Assembly (NCBI GenBank): GCA_030435675.1
Contig: CM059624.1
Span: 5,108,769-5,172,768 of the forward strand
Reading direction: 5' to 3'
Length of the DNA stretch: 64,000 nucleotides
Origin: Steinernema hermaphroditum
Lineage: Eukaryota; Nematoda; Chromadorea; Rhabditida; Steinernematidae
In this document: one piece after another, positions 38,291 to 49,152 of the stretch
How positions within the stretch are numbered: the first letter of the stretch is position 1
How the letters are laid out: every line of letters starts with the position of its first letter
Notes under the pieces: generated by a model
The model's database searches: none
What the model saw: only the letters and a program-made list of their open reading frames with translations
What the model was told of the DNA's origin: nothing
Translations under genes and position numbers: made by a program

Positions 38291-38950
38291 ATGGTATCAA
38301 CTCTCAACGGGAACTTCATTCGTTTCTGTCCTTTATCCTGGTAACTAGGCTGCACCATGGTTGATCGCCCTTTCTGGCACAATTCCGAGTCTAGGAATCG
38401 CTGGTTCCCTCGATTACGGTAGTCATCTCTGAACTCCGCAATGGTTCCTGCTCATCCCAAATTGGTGTGTTCGCGCGTCGGTCGCACCCTCCTCCATCTC
38501 CCTCAATTGATTGTGCTCCTCAAGTGATCACTTGAAGATCTGTCATGCTTTGTCATCGCCAAATGGAAAATGAATAGACCTCCCCCTCTAGTGGGCGACG
38601 AAAACAGCCCGTCTTCCTCCTTCCAGCCACTGTCACCTCCTTACCGTGTACAGAGAATAAACCGTTTATCGCCTCTCCGGATATCGTCGACTTCCCGTGC
38701 CATTCAGATCGACAGTACTGCGAGAAAAGAGAAACTTCCTTGTGCAAACAAGTGCGGGAAAAACGCGACTTGTTTGTTTGACTCAGGCCATATGGAAATG
38801 GGCCATTTAGACGCGTGCACACATAAGTACACCGAGGCGCAGCTAACGAGTGGACTCGTTTACCGGCGCCCTTTGTCGGCGCGCGGGATCAGTGCTTCTA
38901 CAAGAGGCTACAAGTGTAGCACGGTCAATTAAACGCGCCACCCTTTAGTG

Positions 38951-40076
38951 GCTTAGCCCGATAATCCGTTGAGCAAACGCGGCGCGCAGATTCCGACAAA
39001 GTGGAGCCAATTAGGAGAAGCGCGATGGGGTCAGCGCGACCTTAAACGGTCATTTCCGCTCATGCTTCTTCGGAGGCGGCCGACGCTTCCATCTTCGGCA
39101 GAAGGCAGTTGCTAGCTCTGACCTCGTGGATTACGGTAGAGGAAGTGCGAGATCTTTGGGACTTCCGCTTCGAATGAAAAGTGCGAATCCTTTCGGAAAG
39201 AGAACCACTTCCTGGATAGCCCCAAAGCTAACAGAAATCGGGTTACTGTAGTATGAGTGTTGCGCAATCGTTTAGCGAATCGAGAAGTTTGTTTCCAGAG
39301 GAGTTCACACGCTGTTAGGGACGCCGTGGGGGGCAGTGGTCGGATGCAGGTGGGCCTGTTAGGCGGTGACGTTCGCCCTGGTAAGCTTGATTGAGTGGCC
39401 AAACGAGCTGACACGAACTGAGAGGCTCTCGAGACGCCGGATTCGGCAAATCCAATTTCGGAGCATCCGTTTGTTGACATCGGAGGCGTTTGCGCAATCC
39501 TGCGACACCGATCCACCGTGTTTCCACGGGATTATGACACAAAAAGCGACGGAGATGAGGTCACACAAGTAGCTCTCGTCTACCGCAGGGTCACTTCCTA
39601 GGGAATCCCAAAAGTTGGGACCTAATTAATTCAGGATTCCGACGGTCAAAAGGTCGGCGACACCGCCAATTACCGTTTTCGCTTTTCGCCTTTGCCGCCG
39701 AGAATCGGATTAGGAACGTCCGGCGTGCACACCTACCCGGCTCTCGCCTCTCGAAGCCATCTGCATGCAGAAACTGAAGTGTTTTGGGGCGAATGCCGCC
39801 GTCCTCGAGAGCGCCATCAGGTGCGGTTGCGTAAATCGCCACGCTGACCACTTTGCTCGGATTACGGTAGGTCGATCGAGCGTCGACTTTGGCGATGCCC
39901 GCCGATCATCCCGAAGGCAAACAGTTCGAGATTTCGCGCACTCCTGGAGTTGGGGATGTTTCAGCCGGGGACACGTGTCCTTGACTCGGCCATAGAACTC
40001 TGGGGACAACAAAACGGCGCTAATGAGTGAACGACGCTGGAGACAATGGTGCAACACGCGGGGTGTTTGTTACAAT
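38951..40076 (-). repeat. Repeat E, copy 1 (complete)
   Basis: The 1126-bp unit begins ATTGTAAC at 40076 and ends GGGCTAAGC at 38951, read on the minus strand. About 0.9 kb of it is nearly identical to 43740-44690 in the opposite orientation, and its right two-thirds match 54036-54730. It is GC-rich, without inverted termini or a recognisable protein, and carries several TAC(N)GTA motifs at fixed positions. Class unknown. Confidence 0.85.
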
Positions 40077-40510
40077 GGGAAGTGAATGGGCGAACAATGA
40101 CTAAGGAATGTGGGCAAGGAGAATACAGTACCCATAAATGTCCAATGAAACAGATTCTTGCAACGCTTCAGATCGATCTATTTTAGCAATGATTAATAAA
40201 CTGAGCACTAATTACCGTAACCTCTACAACCCCATTAAACTTCTCTCACCCTCGTGAGAAGCCAGGCTCTCACGCAGGTCAGCCTTTGGCCACGGCCCCC
40301 CACTCGCCTAACGCCAAGTTCCTAATTGGATTCCCGCGTCCTCAAAGCGCCGCGTGTTTACCCAACACAGCGAGACGCTCCTTCCAAATTACCGTACTAA
40401 TTGCGCTGGGAAAAAGAAGAAGAGTCTCTTTATGGCAACGCTATTTACATCACAAAGTTTCGATATCAGCTATGAATAAATAATCGGAGTGGAGAGGAGG
40501 AGAGCCCGTG
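40077..40510. other. 3' flank between the convergent homeobox genes and repeat E
   Basis: No gene is seen. Two TACCGTA motifs (40213, 40390) occur here. Confidence 0.4.
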
Positions 40511-41814
40511 TCAGTTGTTTCCTTGAGGCCAAAAGTACGGGTTACCGTAGGCGCCTTGTGGGTAGTGGGGATAGGTGAACGGCGGAAACGGATTCGTGCC
40601 TGGCGCGTACATCTGCGGCATCATGTTGGAAGAGAACTGAAATGGAGGAGGATTAATTGAGGTTCGGGTAGGTGATTTTAAGAATTCTAGAAATGGCCTT
40701 AGAGAACCAGAAGGATAGAGGCCAATTTGCCTAGATGGTATCTAATGAATGCTTACCGCATTGTACATTCCCTCGCCGAGGCACTGCTCCTTCTCGCCTC
40801 CGTAAACGCCAAAACTGCCCCCAATCGTAGGCGAGTTCTGTCCCTCACTCTTCACCTGGGGAACGGGATTCACGTCGGCGCATAGCTCCGTGGCGGCCGG
40901 CGAGGGCGTTCGCGACCTGTTCATCGCGTCGGAAGGCGACATCGCCTCCGAACAGCCGTCGGCGAGTTCTTTTCCCTCGCGTTTGCACTTGTAGCGATGG
41001 TTTTGGAACCAGATCTTCACCTGCAAGGAGAGGGATGTAGCCGCGCTCTGCGTGAAAAGAGACAATTAAAAACCGCTTTCGCGAAGCGGCAATTGCCTCC
41101 GATTACTACGGTAGCGGTGGAGGGAGAGGGTCGCGATCGATGCTTACCTGATTGGAAGTGAGGCCCGTTTCCTGAGCGAGTTTTTCGCGTTCCCCTGGAG
41201 TCAGGTACTTCTTCTTCTTGTAGCTCAGCATGAGGTGGTTCACTTGGGACTGGTTGAAGAGGACGCGGCGTTTCCGTCGGGAAGATCCGCCGGCGAGGCT
41301 GGCAGGGTTTGTGAATCGGTGCACTGAAGGAACAGAAATTAGCATGTGGTAACGCGGCTGGGTAAATAGCTAAGAGGAGCAGAGCATCTTCATAAAAAGT
41401 TATAAGATGAGGAGCGATCTCGTATGGAAACAGAGAAGCGGAATGAAGACTATTATTATCAACTTACTTCCTAGCGGGTCATTGGTCGAAGCTCCCATGT
41501 GATAAGGCCATGACTGCTGCTGGATGGAAGCGGTAGACGCCGAAGGAGCATAGTAGGAACTGTAAGTTCGTGGTAACTTCAAGACAGATCCCCAGTCTCT
41601 TACTTGCTCATGGCCGAAGCGTCGGTGAAAGGATACGTGTACCCGCTGAAGGGCCCGGCGAAGGAGGCGGTGAAGGGGCCATGGCCCACGGGAGTGGACC
41701 CGAATCCATACTTCCCGAGGTCGGGAGCGGGCGACGAGCCGGCGGAGGTGGAAACCGCGGCGACTGCCGAAGGAGTTGGTGGCGTAGGACTCATTGTGCG
41801 GCGCCGACTCTCTC
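40511..41814 (-). CDS. Second NK-2 class homeodomain protein (possibly ceh-27-like)
   Basis: Exons from the ATG at 41794 are 41794-41604, 41559-41468, 41323-41148, 41020-40757 and 40636-40511 (282 residues; phases all fit). The first exon extends back to a TTTCAG acceptor at 41815, so 41795-41814 is 5' UTR or coding from an unseen exon. The homeodomain is at 110-169 with Tyr54 ([11 protein letters not shown]). Helix 1 is unusual (VNHLMLSYKKKKYL). The intron before VKIWF and the phases of the two introns upstream equal those of the Nkx2.1-like gene, as do a W-PYHMG motif, HRFTNPASL, and a Pro/Tyr/Phe-rich tail, so the two are paralogues. No TN or NK2-specific domain was found. It is a nuclear transcription factor; its target tissue is unknown. 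Confidence 0.88.
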
Positions 41815-42735
41815 CTGAAATCGAAGCAGCACTTAAGTTTCGTCAAGATCACCGTGCCCGGAGGTTCAAGAACACTCGGCGCGCAGCGCAGCGCGAGTCG
41901 AGTACCTTTAATGGAGTGCGAGCGAGGTGCCCGACGACCGTCCGACCGCGGCGCCGAGGCACTTGTCTGTCCGAGGGCGCGGCGAGGTGCGCGCGAGCCT
42001 CAGAGGCGGGTCCGCGGCGCGCACGGGACAGCCCGCAGCCACAGCGACCGTATCGTCCGCCGCCGGCCGACGGGTGCCGAAGCGGATATTCCACGGCTAT
42101 TATTTGCGACTACCGTATGCCTTGTACGCGACGCTTTATGATGGGGAGGACCGGATTTATGGGTTGTGAAAAAAGACGTTCATTCTGTAGGATTTAATGT
42201 GCGTTGGGATACTGTGAAGGTGAAGTAGAACGTTCATATCGGTCATGATGGTTAGGCAATGTCAGAAGAAGAAGACATCAAGGCATGAATCATTGCTTGG
42301 AACTGTTGTTGGCGACTTTAGTGCTTCAAAAAGCTTCCCCTCAAATCCCCAAGCCAATGACAAAAAAGTACAGTAGAGCTCCGTCTAGAGTCCTATCTCG
42401 GTAAGAAACTGTTCTCGGACCTTCTTCTCTTTATTTGAGAGCACAGTACGACCTCTGAATCCAACATTTACGGATTTATTTCTCACATCTGACCACTTTT
42501 CACAATGAAGTGTATATCACTTTACGGCGTCCGAAGCGACGTGGGACCGAACTTGACGTCGAAGGGTCTTTTCACAAATGTCGAAGGTGCCAAGAGAGAG
42601 GAGTCGAGCAGAACTCGTCGGTGTTTGTCTTTCAACCGAGAAAAGGTGCTGTTGACGAGGAATCGATCTGAAAAATCTGATATAGTGCGCTGAAAGGGGA
42701 CCACTCTACGATTGTATTCTAATTTTAAGGATTTC
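41815..42735. other. CpG-rich upstream region of the second NK-2 gene
   Basis: 41840-42110 is extremely CpG-rich, giving overlapping open frames on all strands that I treat as artefacts. I searched the minus strand here and farther upstream for a TN-motif exon and found none. Confidence 0.45.
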
Positions 42736-43380
42736 TTTCTATATGTTGTTCGCATTGATAAGACACAGAAACCAACTAGAAGACTGGATATCGACCAATG
42801 AACCGCTACCGCCAAGGACCACTCCGGCAAGCCAAAGATTATCCAAAAGGGGCAGAAAACAGATCTTCCACTGCAACACCAGTGATTAGGGACGATCGAG
42901 TGAAATGTTTGCCTTTTGAAGGCCAGCCACTTGTACCCGGGTGTATCAATATTTGGGGACTCTCCACTCGAGAACGCTGTTGACACGCACCTCCACCCGT
43001 CAGCGCCAAATTAAGTCATCTCCGGTCAAGCGCCCCTCCTCAGGACAGCGCCTCGACGGTCTCGAGAGCGGATTATCCGCGAGTTAAACAAGTGAGAACA
43101 ATCCGGCTCCGATTTCATTCCGAATCCAAATCCGGCGATCGGAAGCGATTTGCAAGAAGCATTTCCGCCTTCGGCACCTCCACGAAGTGCGAACTTGATT
43201 GTGGAGCGGCGCTGCCGAAAGCAACCAAAGGGGAACGGAAAGGTGTCAAAGTTTGTCTTTCCCATCGGAAGTCGTCGGAAGTGAGAAGGTTGATGTACAA
43301 GTAGCACAAAGAGGACAGTTTCATGGAAACCAATAACCGATTGTGAATGCATCAAAGAAGCGAAGAAGCATTCAGTCTTC
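42736..43380 (+). repeat. Repeat F, copy 1
   Basis: About 645 bp, nearly identical in direct orientation to 52673-53314. It starts TTTCTATATGTTGTTC and ends near ATTCAGTCTTC. There are no inverted termini and no recognisable protein. Confidence 0.85.
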
Positions 43381-43739
43381 AAGATAACGTGCTAAACCCA
43401 AAAGTCGATCGTCATCCCTCCCAAGAACCTTTTCAGTAGGACCGTTAACATATGCTTAATTTCCCAATTTCCGCGACCGACAGATCCGGCGATGTTATTC
43501 GCACGATCCCCTCGATTCAGCATTCAGGAACTCAAGTGTACTCGATGCGGCGCCACATAATCAATCGCACCAATTGAAGAACATAATTGACAATTATTCG
43601 CGCTGCGAAGACGGCGCCGTATGTCCGTCGCCGCCGCACATCCGGAGGCTCTCTTCGTCGGTTACGGTATTCGGACGGCCTTCATCGATCGTAAAGAGGG
43701 TGTCGCGCGTGCGACAACTGCCACATTCCTCTTCGGCCT
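43381..43739. other. Spacer between repeats F and E
   Basis: Nothing is recognised apart from a TACGGTA at 43663. Confidence 0.4.
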
Positions 43740-44850
43740 ATTGTAACGAATACCCCGCGTGTTGCACCATTGTCTCCTGCGTCGTTCACTCATTAGCGCC
43801 GTTTTGTTGTCCCCAGAGTTCTATGACCGAGTCAAGGACACGTGTCCCCGGCGGAAACATCCCCAACTCCAGGAGTGCGCGAAATCTCGAACTGTTTGCC
43901 TTCGGGATGATCGGCGGGCGCCGCCAAAGTCGACGCTCGATCGACCTACCGTAATCCGAGCAAAGCGGTCAGCGTGGCGATTTACGCAACCACACCTGAT
44001 GGCGCTCTCGAGGACGGCGGCATTCGCCCCAAAACACTTCAGTTTCTGCATGCAGATGGCTTCGAGAGGCGAGAGCCGGGCGGCTAGGTGTGCACGCCGA
44101 ACGCTCCTAATCCGATTCTCGGCGGCAAAGGCGAAAAGCGAAAACGGTAATTGGCGGTGTCGCCGACCTTTTGACCGTCGGAATCCTGAATTAATTAGGT
44201 CCCAACTTTTGGGATTCCCTAGGAAGTGACCCTACGGTAGACGAGAGCTACTTGTGTGACCTCATCTCCGTCGCTTTTTGTATCATAATCCCGTGGAAAC
44301 ACGGAGGATCGGTGTCGCAGGATTGCGCAAACGCCTCCGATGTCAACAAACGGATGCTCCGAAATTGGATTTGCCGAATCCGGCGTCTCGAGAGCCTCTC
44401 AGCCCGTGTCAGCTCGTTTGGCCACTCAATCAGGCTTACCAGGGCGAACGTCACCGTCTAGCAGGCCCACCTGCATCCGACCACTGCCCCCCATGGCGTC
44501 CCTAACAGCGTGTGAACTCCTCTGGAAACAAACTTCTCGATTCGCTAAACGATTGCGCAACACCCAGACTACAGTAGCCCGGTGTCTGTTTGCTTTGGGG
44601 CTATCCAGGAAGTGGTTCTCTTTTCGAAAGGATTCGCACTTTTCATTCGAAGCGGAAGTTCCAAAGAAGCGCTTTTGCTTATCCATTCACACATTACCTA
44701 TAGAAAGGTTCCACTACCGTAACCAACGAGGTCATCCGCCGGGAAGCTAACAACTGGCGCATTCCGGCGCAGTGCGCGAAGATGGAAGCGCCGGCCGCCT
44801 TACAAGCTGCATGAGCGGAAGTGACCGTTTAGCCGGCGACAATATGGCCC
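43740..44850 (+). repeat. Repeat E, copy 2 (inverted relative to copy 1)
   Basis: It begins ATTGTAACGAATACC and stays close to copy 1 to about 44660. The last 170 bp are more diverged, with short insertions. With copy 1 it forms long inverted arms around the second NK-2 gene. Confidence 0.85.
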
Positions 44851-45728
44851 TTGCAATGCAAATAGGCGCGGAAGCGGCGACCTCATTATGCACTTGCTTA
44901 TACTAATTGGTTTCAATCATCCGCTTACGTGGAGTGTCACATGCGACGCGCGGCGGAAGGGGGCTCTTCAGAAACTCGGTGCAAAACACTCGACGAGTAC
45001 CCGTTCACAAAAGGGACATAGAACACATCAGCGACGTTATAGGTGTTCATCTTTTGTGTTCATGTCCTAACCATGGTGTGTTGAGTGTGGAAAATAACAG
45101 AAGCAATAAATAACATGAAAAATAAACGGATTTGTATGGGTTCGTGACTTGATTCAAAGCTTTGATTCAAATGCGTCTTCATGCTATATGCTATCATGTC
45201 TGTCTAAGTTGGCTCCATTCGTGAAAAGGTCGCCAAAGAAGGTCGTTTTAAAAAAGTCGTTTTATAGATCATAGGTACTCGTAGCACCTAGACAGACATC
45301 AATCACTGAAGTCTGTGTCTACATGTCTCTAGTGTCTGGTCTCGCACGGAACACCCTTCAACTTCGTCTCAGCTTACGATAATGCGCGCTTTTCAAATTT
45401 GCTTTCAAAAGCTCTTTCTCGAGGGCTTTTTCTCGAAAATTTGAACAGAGTTTGATGGTCTTTTTGTTTTGTTCTTCCTGTATCTGTATTTTCGTTTGAT
45501 AAGTTCTTTGGCAAATTCGTTCCGTCCCATCCAATATACGAGCAGCTGAGGCATAATTCCTCAAAAGAAAACGTGGCTAGTTGTGAACTTTCCAGAGGCT
45601 GTCACTAAATTCGTCGTAGATGTCGTAGACCATGCTGCTCGGTGAAAATCGTATTTGACGCGATTTGATCCCTATTCTGATCGAATGAGCCGTATAACTG
45701 TTGTGTTTCAGGGCAGAACGTTCCAGAT
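44851..45728. other. Intergenic
   Basis: No gene is supported. A minus-strand frame at 45358-45564 is Lys-rich and helical-looking but has no start context, splice partner or known domain. Confidence 0.4.
45720..45726 (+). other. Likely spliced-leader acceptor
   Basis: GTTCCAG ends 2 nt before the ATG at 45729; an alternative TTTCAG ends at 45711. Confidence 0.45.
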
Positions 45729-46355
45729 ATGCTTCTGACCCGGATACTTCCGCGCACGCTTGGATGCGTGCGTACAGCCGCCTCCGCTGCTCCCACCAAC
45801 GTCGGCAAAGCAGCGCTCACTCTTGAAGAACAGCTTGGTGTAAGTTTTGCCGTTTCGTAGTCAGATGATTCGTGTGGACATCGCCATTTAGTTGCTGCTA
45901 ACTAGTGGAAAACTCGAGATCTGCAACCATCACTATTCGAAACTGATGTAAAACGTGAAACACCGTTTCTAGTAATCATGTGCTCTGTGTGGTTGATATT
46001 TCATTGCGGGTTGGTATATACTGGGAGCGCATTCGTATTCCTGACTGCTTGACCAGATTACTTTTTGAAATCAAAATTTGAGCGCGGACCTATCCACTAG
46101 AGAACAGCACTTCATCGTAATATGGAGATATCGACATAAATCAGCTCATAACCAAAGCACTGCTATTTATTTCAGGCTGCCGCGAGCAAGATTCTTCCCC
46201 TGCTTTCTGAAGGCGACAAGAAGCTCTACTCCGTCTATCTGGATTCGACGCACCAACTCAACGAACTTCAAGAACGCTACAAGGGCGGCGAACGAACGGT
46301 CGCAGAAAGCGCAAACCTCGTCGGGCTTAAACTGCCGGAGGTCAATCGGGAGTGA
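45729..46355 (+). CDS. Small mitochondrial-type protein, function unknown
   Basis: Exons are 45729-45839 and 46176-46355, joined in phase 0 (GTAAGT...ATTTCAG), giving 96 residues. The N-terminus (MLLTRILPRTLGCVRTAASAA) has the Arg/Ala/Ser-rich, acid-free look of a mitochondrial presequence, cleaved around residue 20-25. The mature part is about 70 residues, soluble and helical (KILPLLSEGDKKLYSVYLD, then HQLNELQERYKGG), and ends LKLPEVNRE. There is no membrane span or cysteine motif. Size and targeting would suit a matrix or respiratory-complex accessory protein, but I do not recognise the family. It converges on the RSPH3-like gene, with the stops only 199 bp apart. Confidence 0.75.
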
Positions 46356-46516
46356 GGATAGGGTATCGCCGTTTATTGTTATTATTTGTTATGCGATTTA
46401 GGGTAAATCTTTTATTTTGCTTTATTGGTTACTTTTATTTCTCGTGCTCATCGGATGTTACGAGCAGACGACATATCTGAATACGATGTGTGGATAGATA
46501 CAAGGGATCGTCGTAA

Positions 46517-46522
46517 TTTATT
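46517..46522 (-). terminator. Poly(A) signal AATAAA of the RSPH3-like gene
   Basis: AATAAA on the minus strand starts 33 nt beyond the stop codon at 46555. Confidence 0.6.
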
Positions 46523-46554
46523 TATATGCGATTTAGATTAAACTTTGTTCTGAT

Positions 46555-48521
46555 CTACGGAAGGCGCTTGAGTTGAGCTTTGAGTTCAGCCTTTGACTTC
46601 GCCTTTTCTTTCTCGTCTTTTCCGAAGATAACTGAAAAGAAGGCATCGTAGATCAAGGACACGCGGACTCACTCTCTTTCAAGTGCATTTTCGCCTGGTG
46701 TAACTCCTGCAACTTCTGCGCTCTCGTGTACATCCACGGAAAGAAGTCTTTCTCCAGCTCCGCGTGGATCAGCTCCAGATGCAGCCGCTCTTCCTCCAGA
46801 GAGCGTGTGTCCGCACCAACGGAGCGGAACTTGGGCATGTCATCCAACATGTTGTTTTCAAGCATCTTGCGGAGACTCGAGTCGATGACTTCGTTGATCA
46901 GCGAACTGGCCAGAAGATGGCCCTCCTCGGTCTGGAACTCGTTGATCATCTTATCCCTTTCAGCGCGAATCCGCTCGCTTCGCTTCTCCTCCGCCTTGAT
47001 CTTCATCGAGAGCTCCTCGTTCTCCTTGATCTGCTCCTTGAGGATCTGGATGATCTCCGCGCGCTCCTTCTCCTGCTTTCTTTGGTGCTCCTCGTTTTCG
47101 AGCGAGCGCAGCGCGCCTAAGATGCTCGTGTTCGCGATCTCCTTCACCAGAGGAGCAACGATCTCGTCGAAGGGCTGCAGTAGAATCCCCTGGATCGGAG
47201 ATCGGAGTCTACCGTAATCTCACCTCTTCTGTCTGCACGACCGCTTCGGCGAACTGGGCTTTGCCCTGGGGCGTCGTCGGTGGCACGGAGAGCGAGCTAC
47301 GGCGCCGTCGTGGTGGTGGTGGTGATCGGAGTTTTCGTTTGACCGGCGGCGACTCATCTAAGGAAGTGCGTCACGTGCGCTCGAGGCTAATTTGGGGCAT
47401 TACGTGGCAGAAGCAGCTTCCGCGAGTCCACTCGACCCGCCCTGCCGAGCTCCACGAAGCGGACTTGTCTGAAGTCTACGGTAGTCTCGATGCCGTTTCC
47501 GCTGACGTGGATGCGCGTTGACTTCTCAACGCGCTTCGACGGCTGCGCGATGCCACTCGGAATCCAGTGGGGTTCGTGGAGGGGAACGCTGAACGATGTG
47601 AGTCACTCGTGTTTACGGGGATCTGGAGGCGTCTAATGGACGCTTTGGAATGTGAGCCGATTTATGGTTTGCGGAAGATTATCTCGGATTGGCTGGGGGG
47701 ATTACGGTAGAAGAGAGTCAGTTTTAATAGGGTTTTGCATTAAATCTTCCGAAGAATTTGGATATGAACGGAAACACCTCAAATTATTTTAAGAGCAAAT
47801 GCTACGATGAGAAGTGGACTCGACCGATAATATCAGATTTCCGATTCCATTACGGTAGTTGAGCGCGCACGACGACGTTAATAGACAATCGTCATCTTCT
47901 TTCTATTTTGGTGATAATGTTTTGACGAGTCTAATGACCATAAATGTGAGAGGATTCGTAAAATTGTGGTGGAGTCTGTTTGAATCGAAGTACTAAATTT
48001 TATGGCGACATTTGTCACTCATTTTGGGAATAATTTACAATGACGACAGATAACAAGAGAGCAGTGACGAGATCCATTCTTACCTAACCCTCGAAATATT
48101 CGGCAGCCTGGGCGACTTCCTCCTAGGCGACTTCTTCAGCCCGACCCTGGGCAAATCGCCCACTTTTCTGACCCGCTCCCCCGCCGGGACACTTGAATAA
48201 TTCATGCGGATCCTCCTCCCGACGGGCCCGGCGAGTCGTGAATATCTATGGGTACTGTAGTTCTTGATATCCGGAAACATAGCCTGAGTGTCCCGGCTGA
48301 GGGTCATGTTCAGGCGGTTCCTTATGACCTGAATGGATGTGTCAGTGGAAACAATAAACAGGAAGACCAACCTCGGCGCGGTATCGCTCCTCGGCCTGGA
48401 TCTTCTTGATCTCCTGGTTGATCCGCGCTATCTCAGCGCGCTTCTTCGCCACCACGGAACCGCGATAGACCCTCGGGTCCACCATGATATTCCAGGGACG
48501 GTCGTCGGCGGACGTCGACAT
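46555..48521 (-). CDS. RSPH3: Radial spoke head protein 3 (RSPH3)-like, putative A-kinase anchor
   Basis: Exons 48521-48372, 48328-48084, 47588-47404, 47357-47224, 47174-46673 and 46631-46555 give 430 residues with consistent phases. The signature NIMVDPRVYRG (11-21) matches the NIM-DRRV-RG motif of RSPH3. VVQTEE at 233-238 and the following PFDEIVAPLVKEIANTSIL fit the region holding the family's PKA-RII-binding amphipathic helix. A long charged coiled coil (about 263-320), an LASSLINEVIDSSL block (326-339) and FFPW (382-385) follow in the family's order. RSPH3 is a structural component of axonemal radial spokes and an AKAP that also binds ERK1/2. Nematodes have no motile cilia, so a scaffold role in sperm or sensory cilia is more likely (inference). 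The exon 4-5 intron is 49 nt; a 34-nt alternative with a different acceptor is also in frame. Confidence 0.85.
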
Positions 48522-49152
48522 GCCTCCGGGATGACGCAGGGAGTGTATGCCGACCAGGAGATCTTTCGGCGTTTTTGGAAAACCGGAAAAAGCAAATCGG
48601 CTTGAGATGTCGCCAGAGACGACGCAATTAGTCGGAATACTTCGCCGGCATCCAATACTCCATTAGCGAGTGAAGCAGCGGTGACACATTCGTATCGATC
48701 CCTTCTAAGCGGCTTTCATGTGACCTGTTGGGTCCACATGAACATGGCCGAATTGCTCGGGCGTGCCCTAATGTTTTGATGTCCAGCGGCGAATGAGGGA
48801 GGGCCAGTGGTCAGTTAGGCTCTAACACGGCATTACGAACCTAAAGCAGAAGAAAGCAATTGGAAAAAAGTAGACATAGAGGTTTCGTAACATGTTTTTA
48901 ATGAATTAAAAGAACAGGAGATTATGCGTCTCCATAAGGCGCCTACGGACCACTCTAGATGTGAAAAACAAGGAGCGTGCAAGATGTCTTTCAAAAGCAG
49001 AACCGCTGAGCTTAGCAGTTATATTTTCAAGAGCTGATTACAGATGAGTGACAAGGTTCGACATGGCACCAATATGCATACAGTATCCAAGTACAAACTC
49101 TCATTTTCCACTCATTTACATGGATGAGGAACAAGTTCTACTCACAGAAGCG
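48522..49152. other. Intergenic between RSPH3-like and TMEM65 genes
   Basis: This is the upstream region of the RSPH3-like gene and 3' flank of TMEM65; both are transcribed leftward. No further gene or repeat is seen. Confidence 0.4.

Noticed and set aside
41794..42197. Several overlapping Arg/Ala-rich frames in the CpG-rich block
   Set aside because: Frames are open on both strands at once, as expected when stop codons are rare in GC-rich DNA.
43740..44750. Frames of 134-156 codons within repeat E
   Set aside because: They differ in stop position between copies and match no transposase or other protein, so coding is not supported.
45358..45564. Lys-rich helical minus-strand frame of 68 codons
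   Set aside because: No family match, no splice partner, and low-complexity Lys/Glu composition.
46726..47217. A 163-codon plus-strand frame and others opposite the RSPH3-like exon
   Set aside because: They are the antisense shadows of a confidently modelled coding exon with charged coiled-coil composition.
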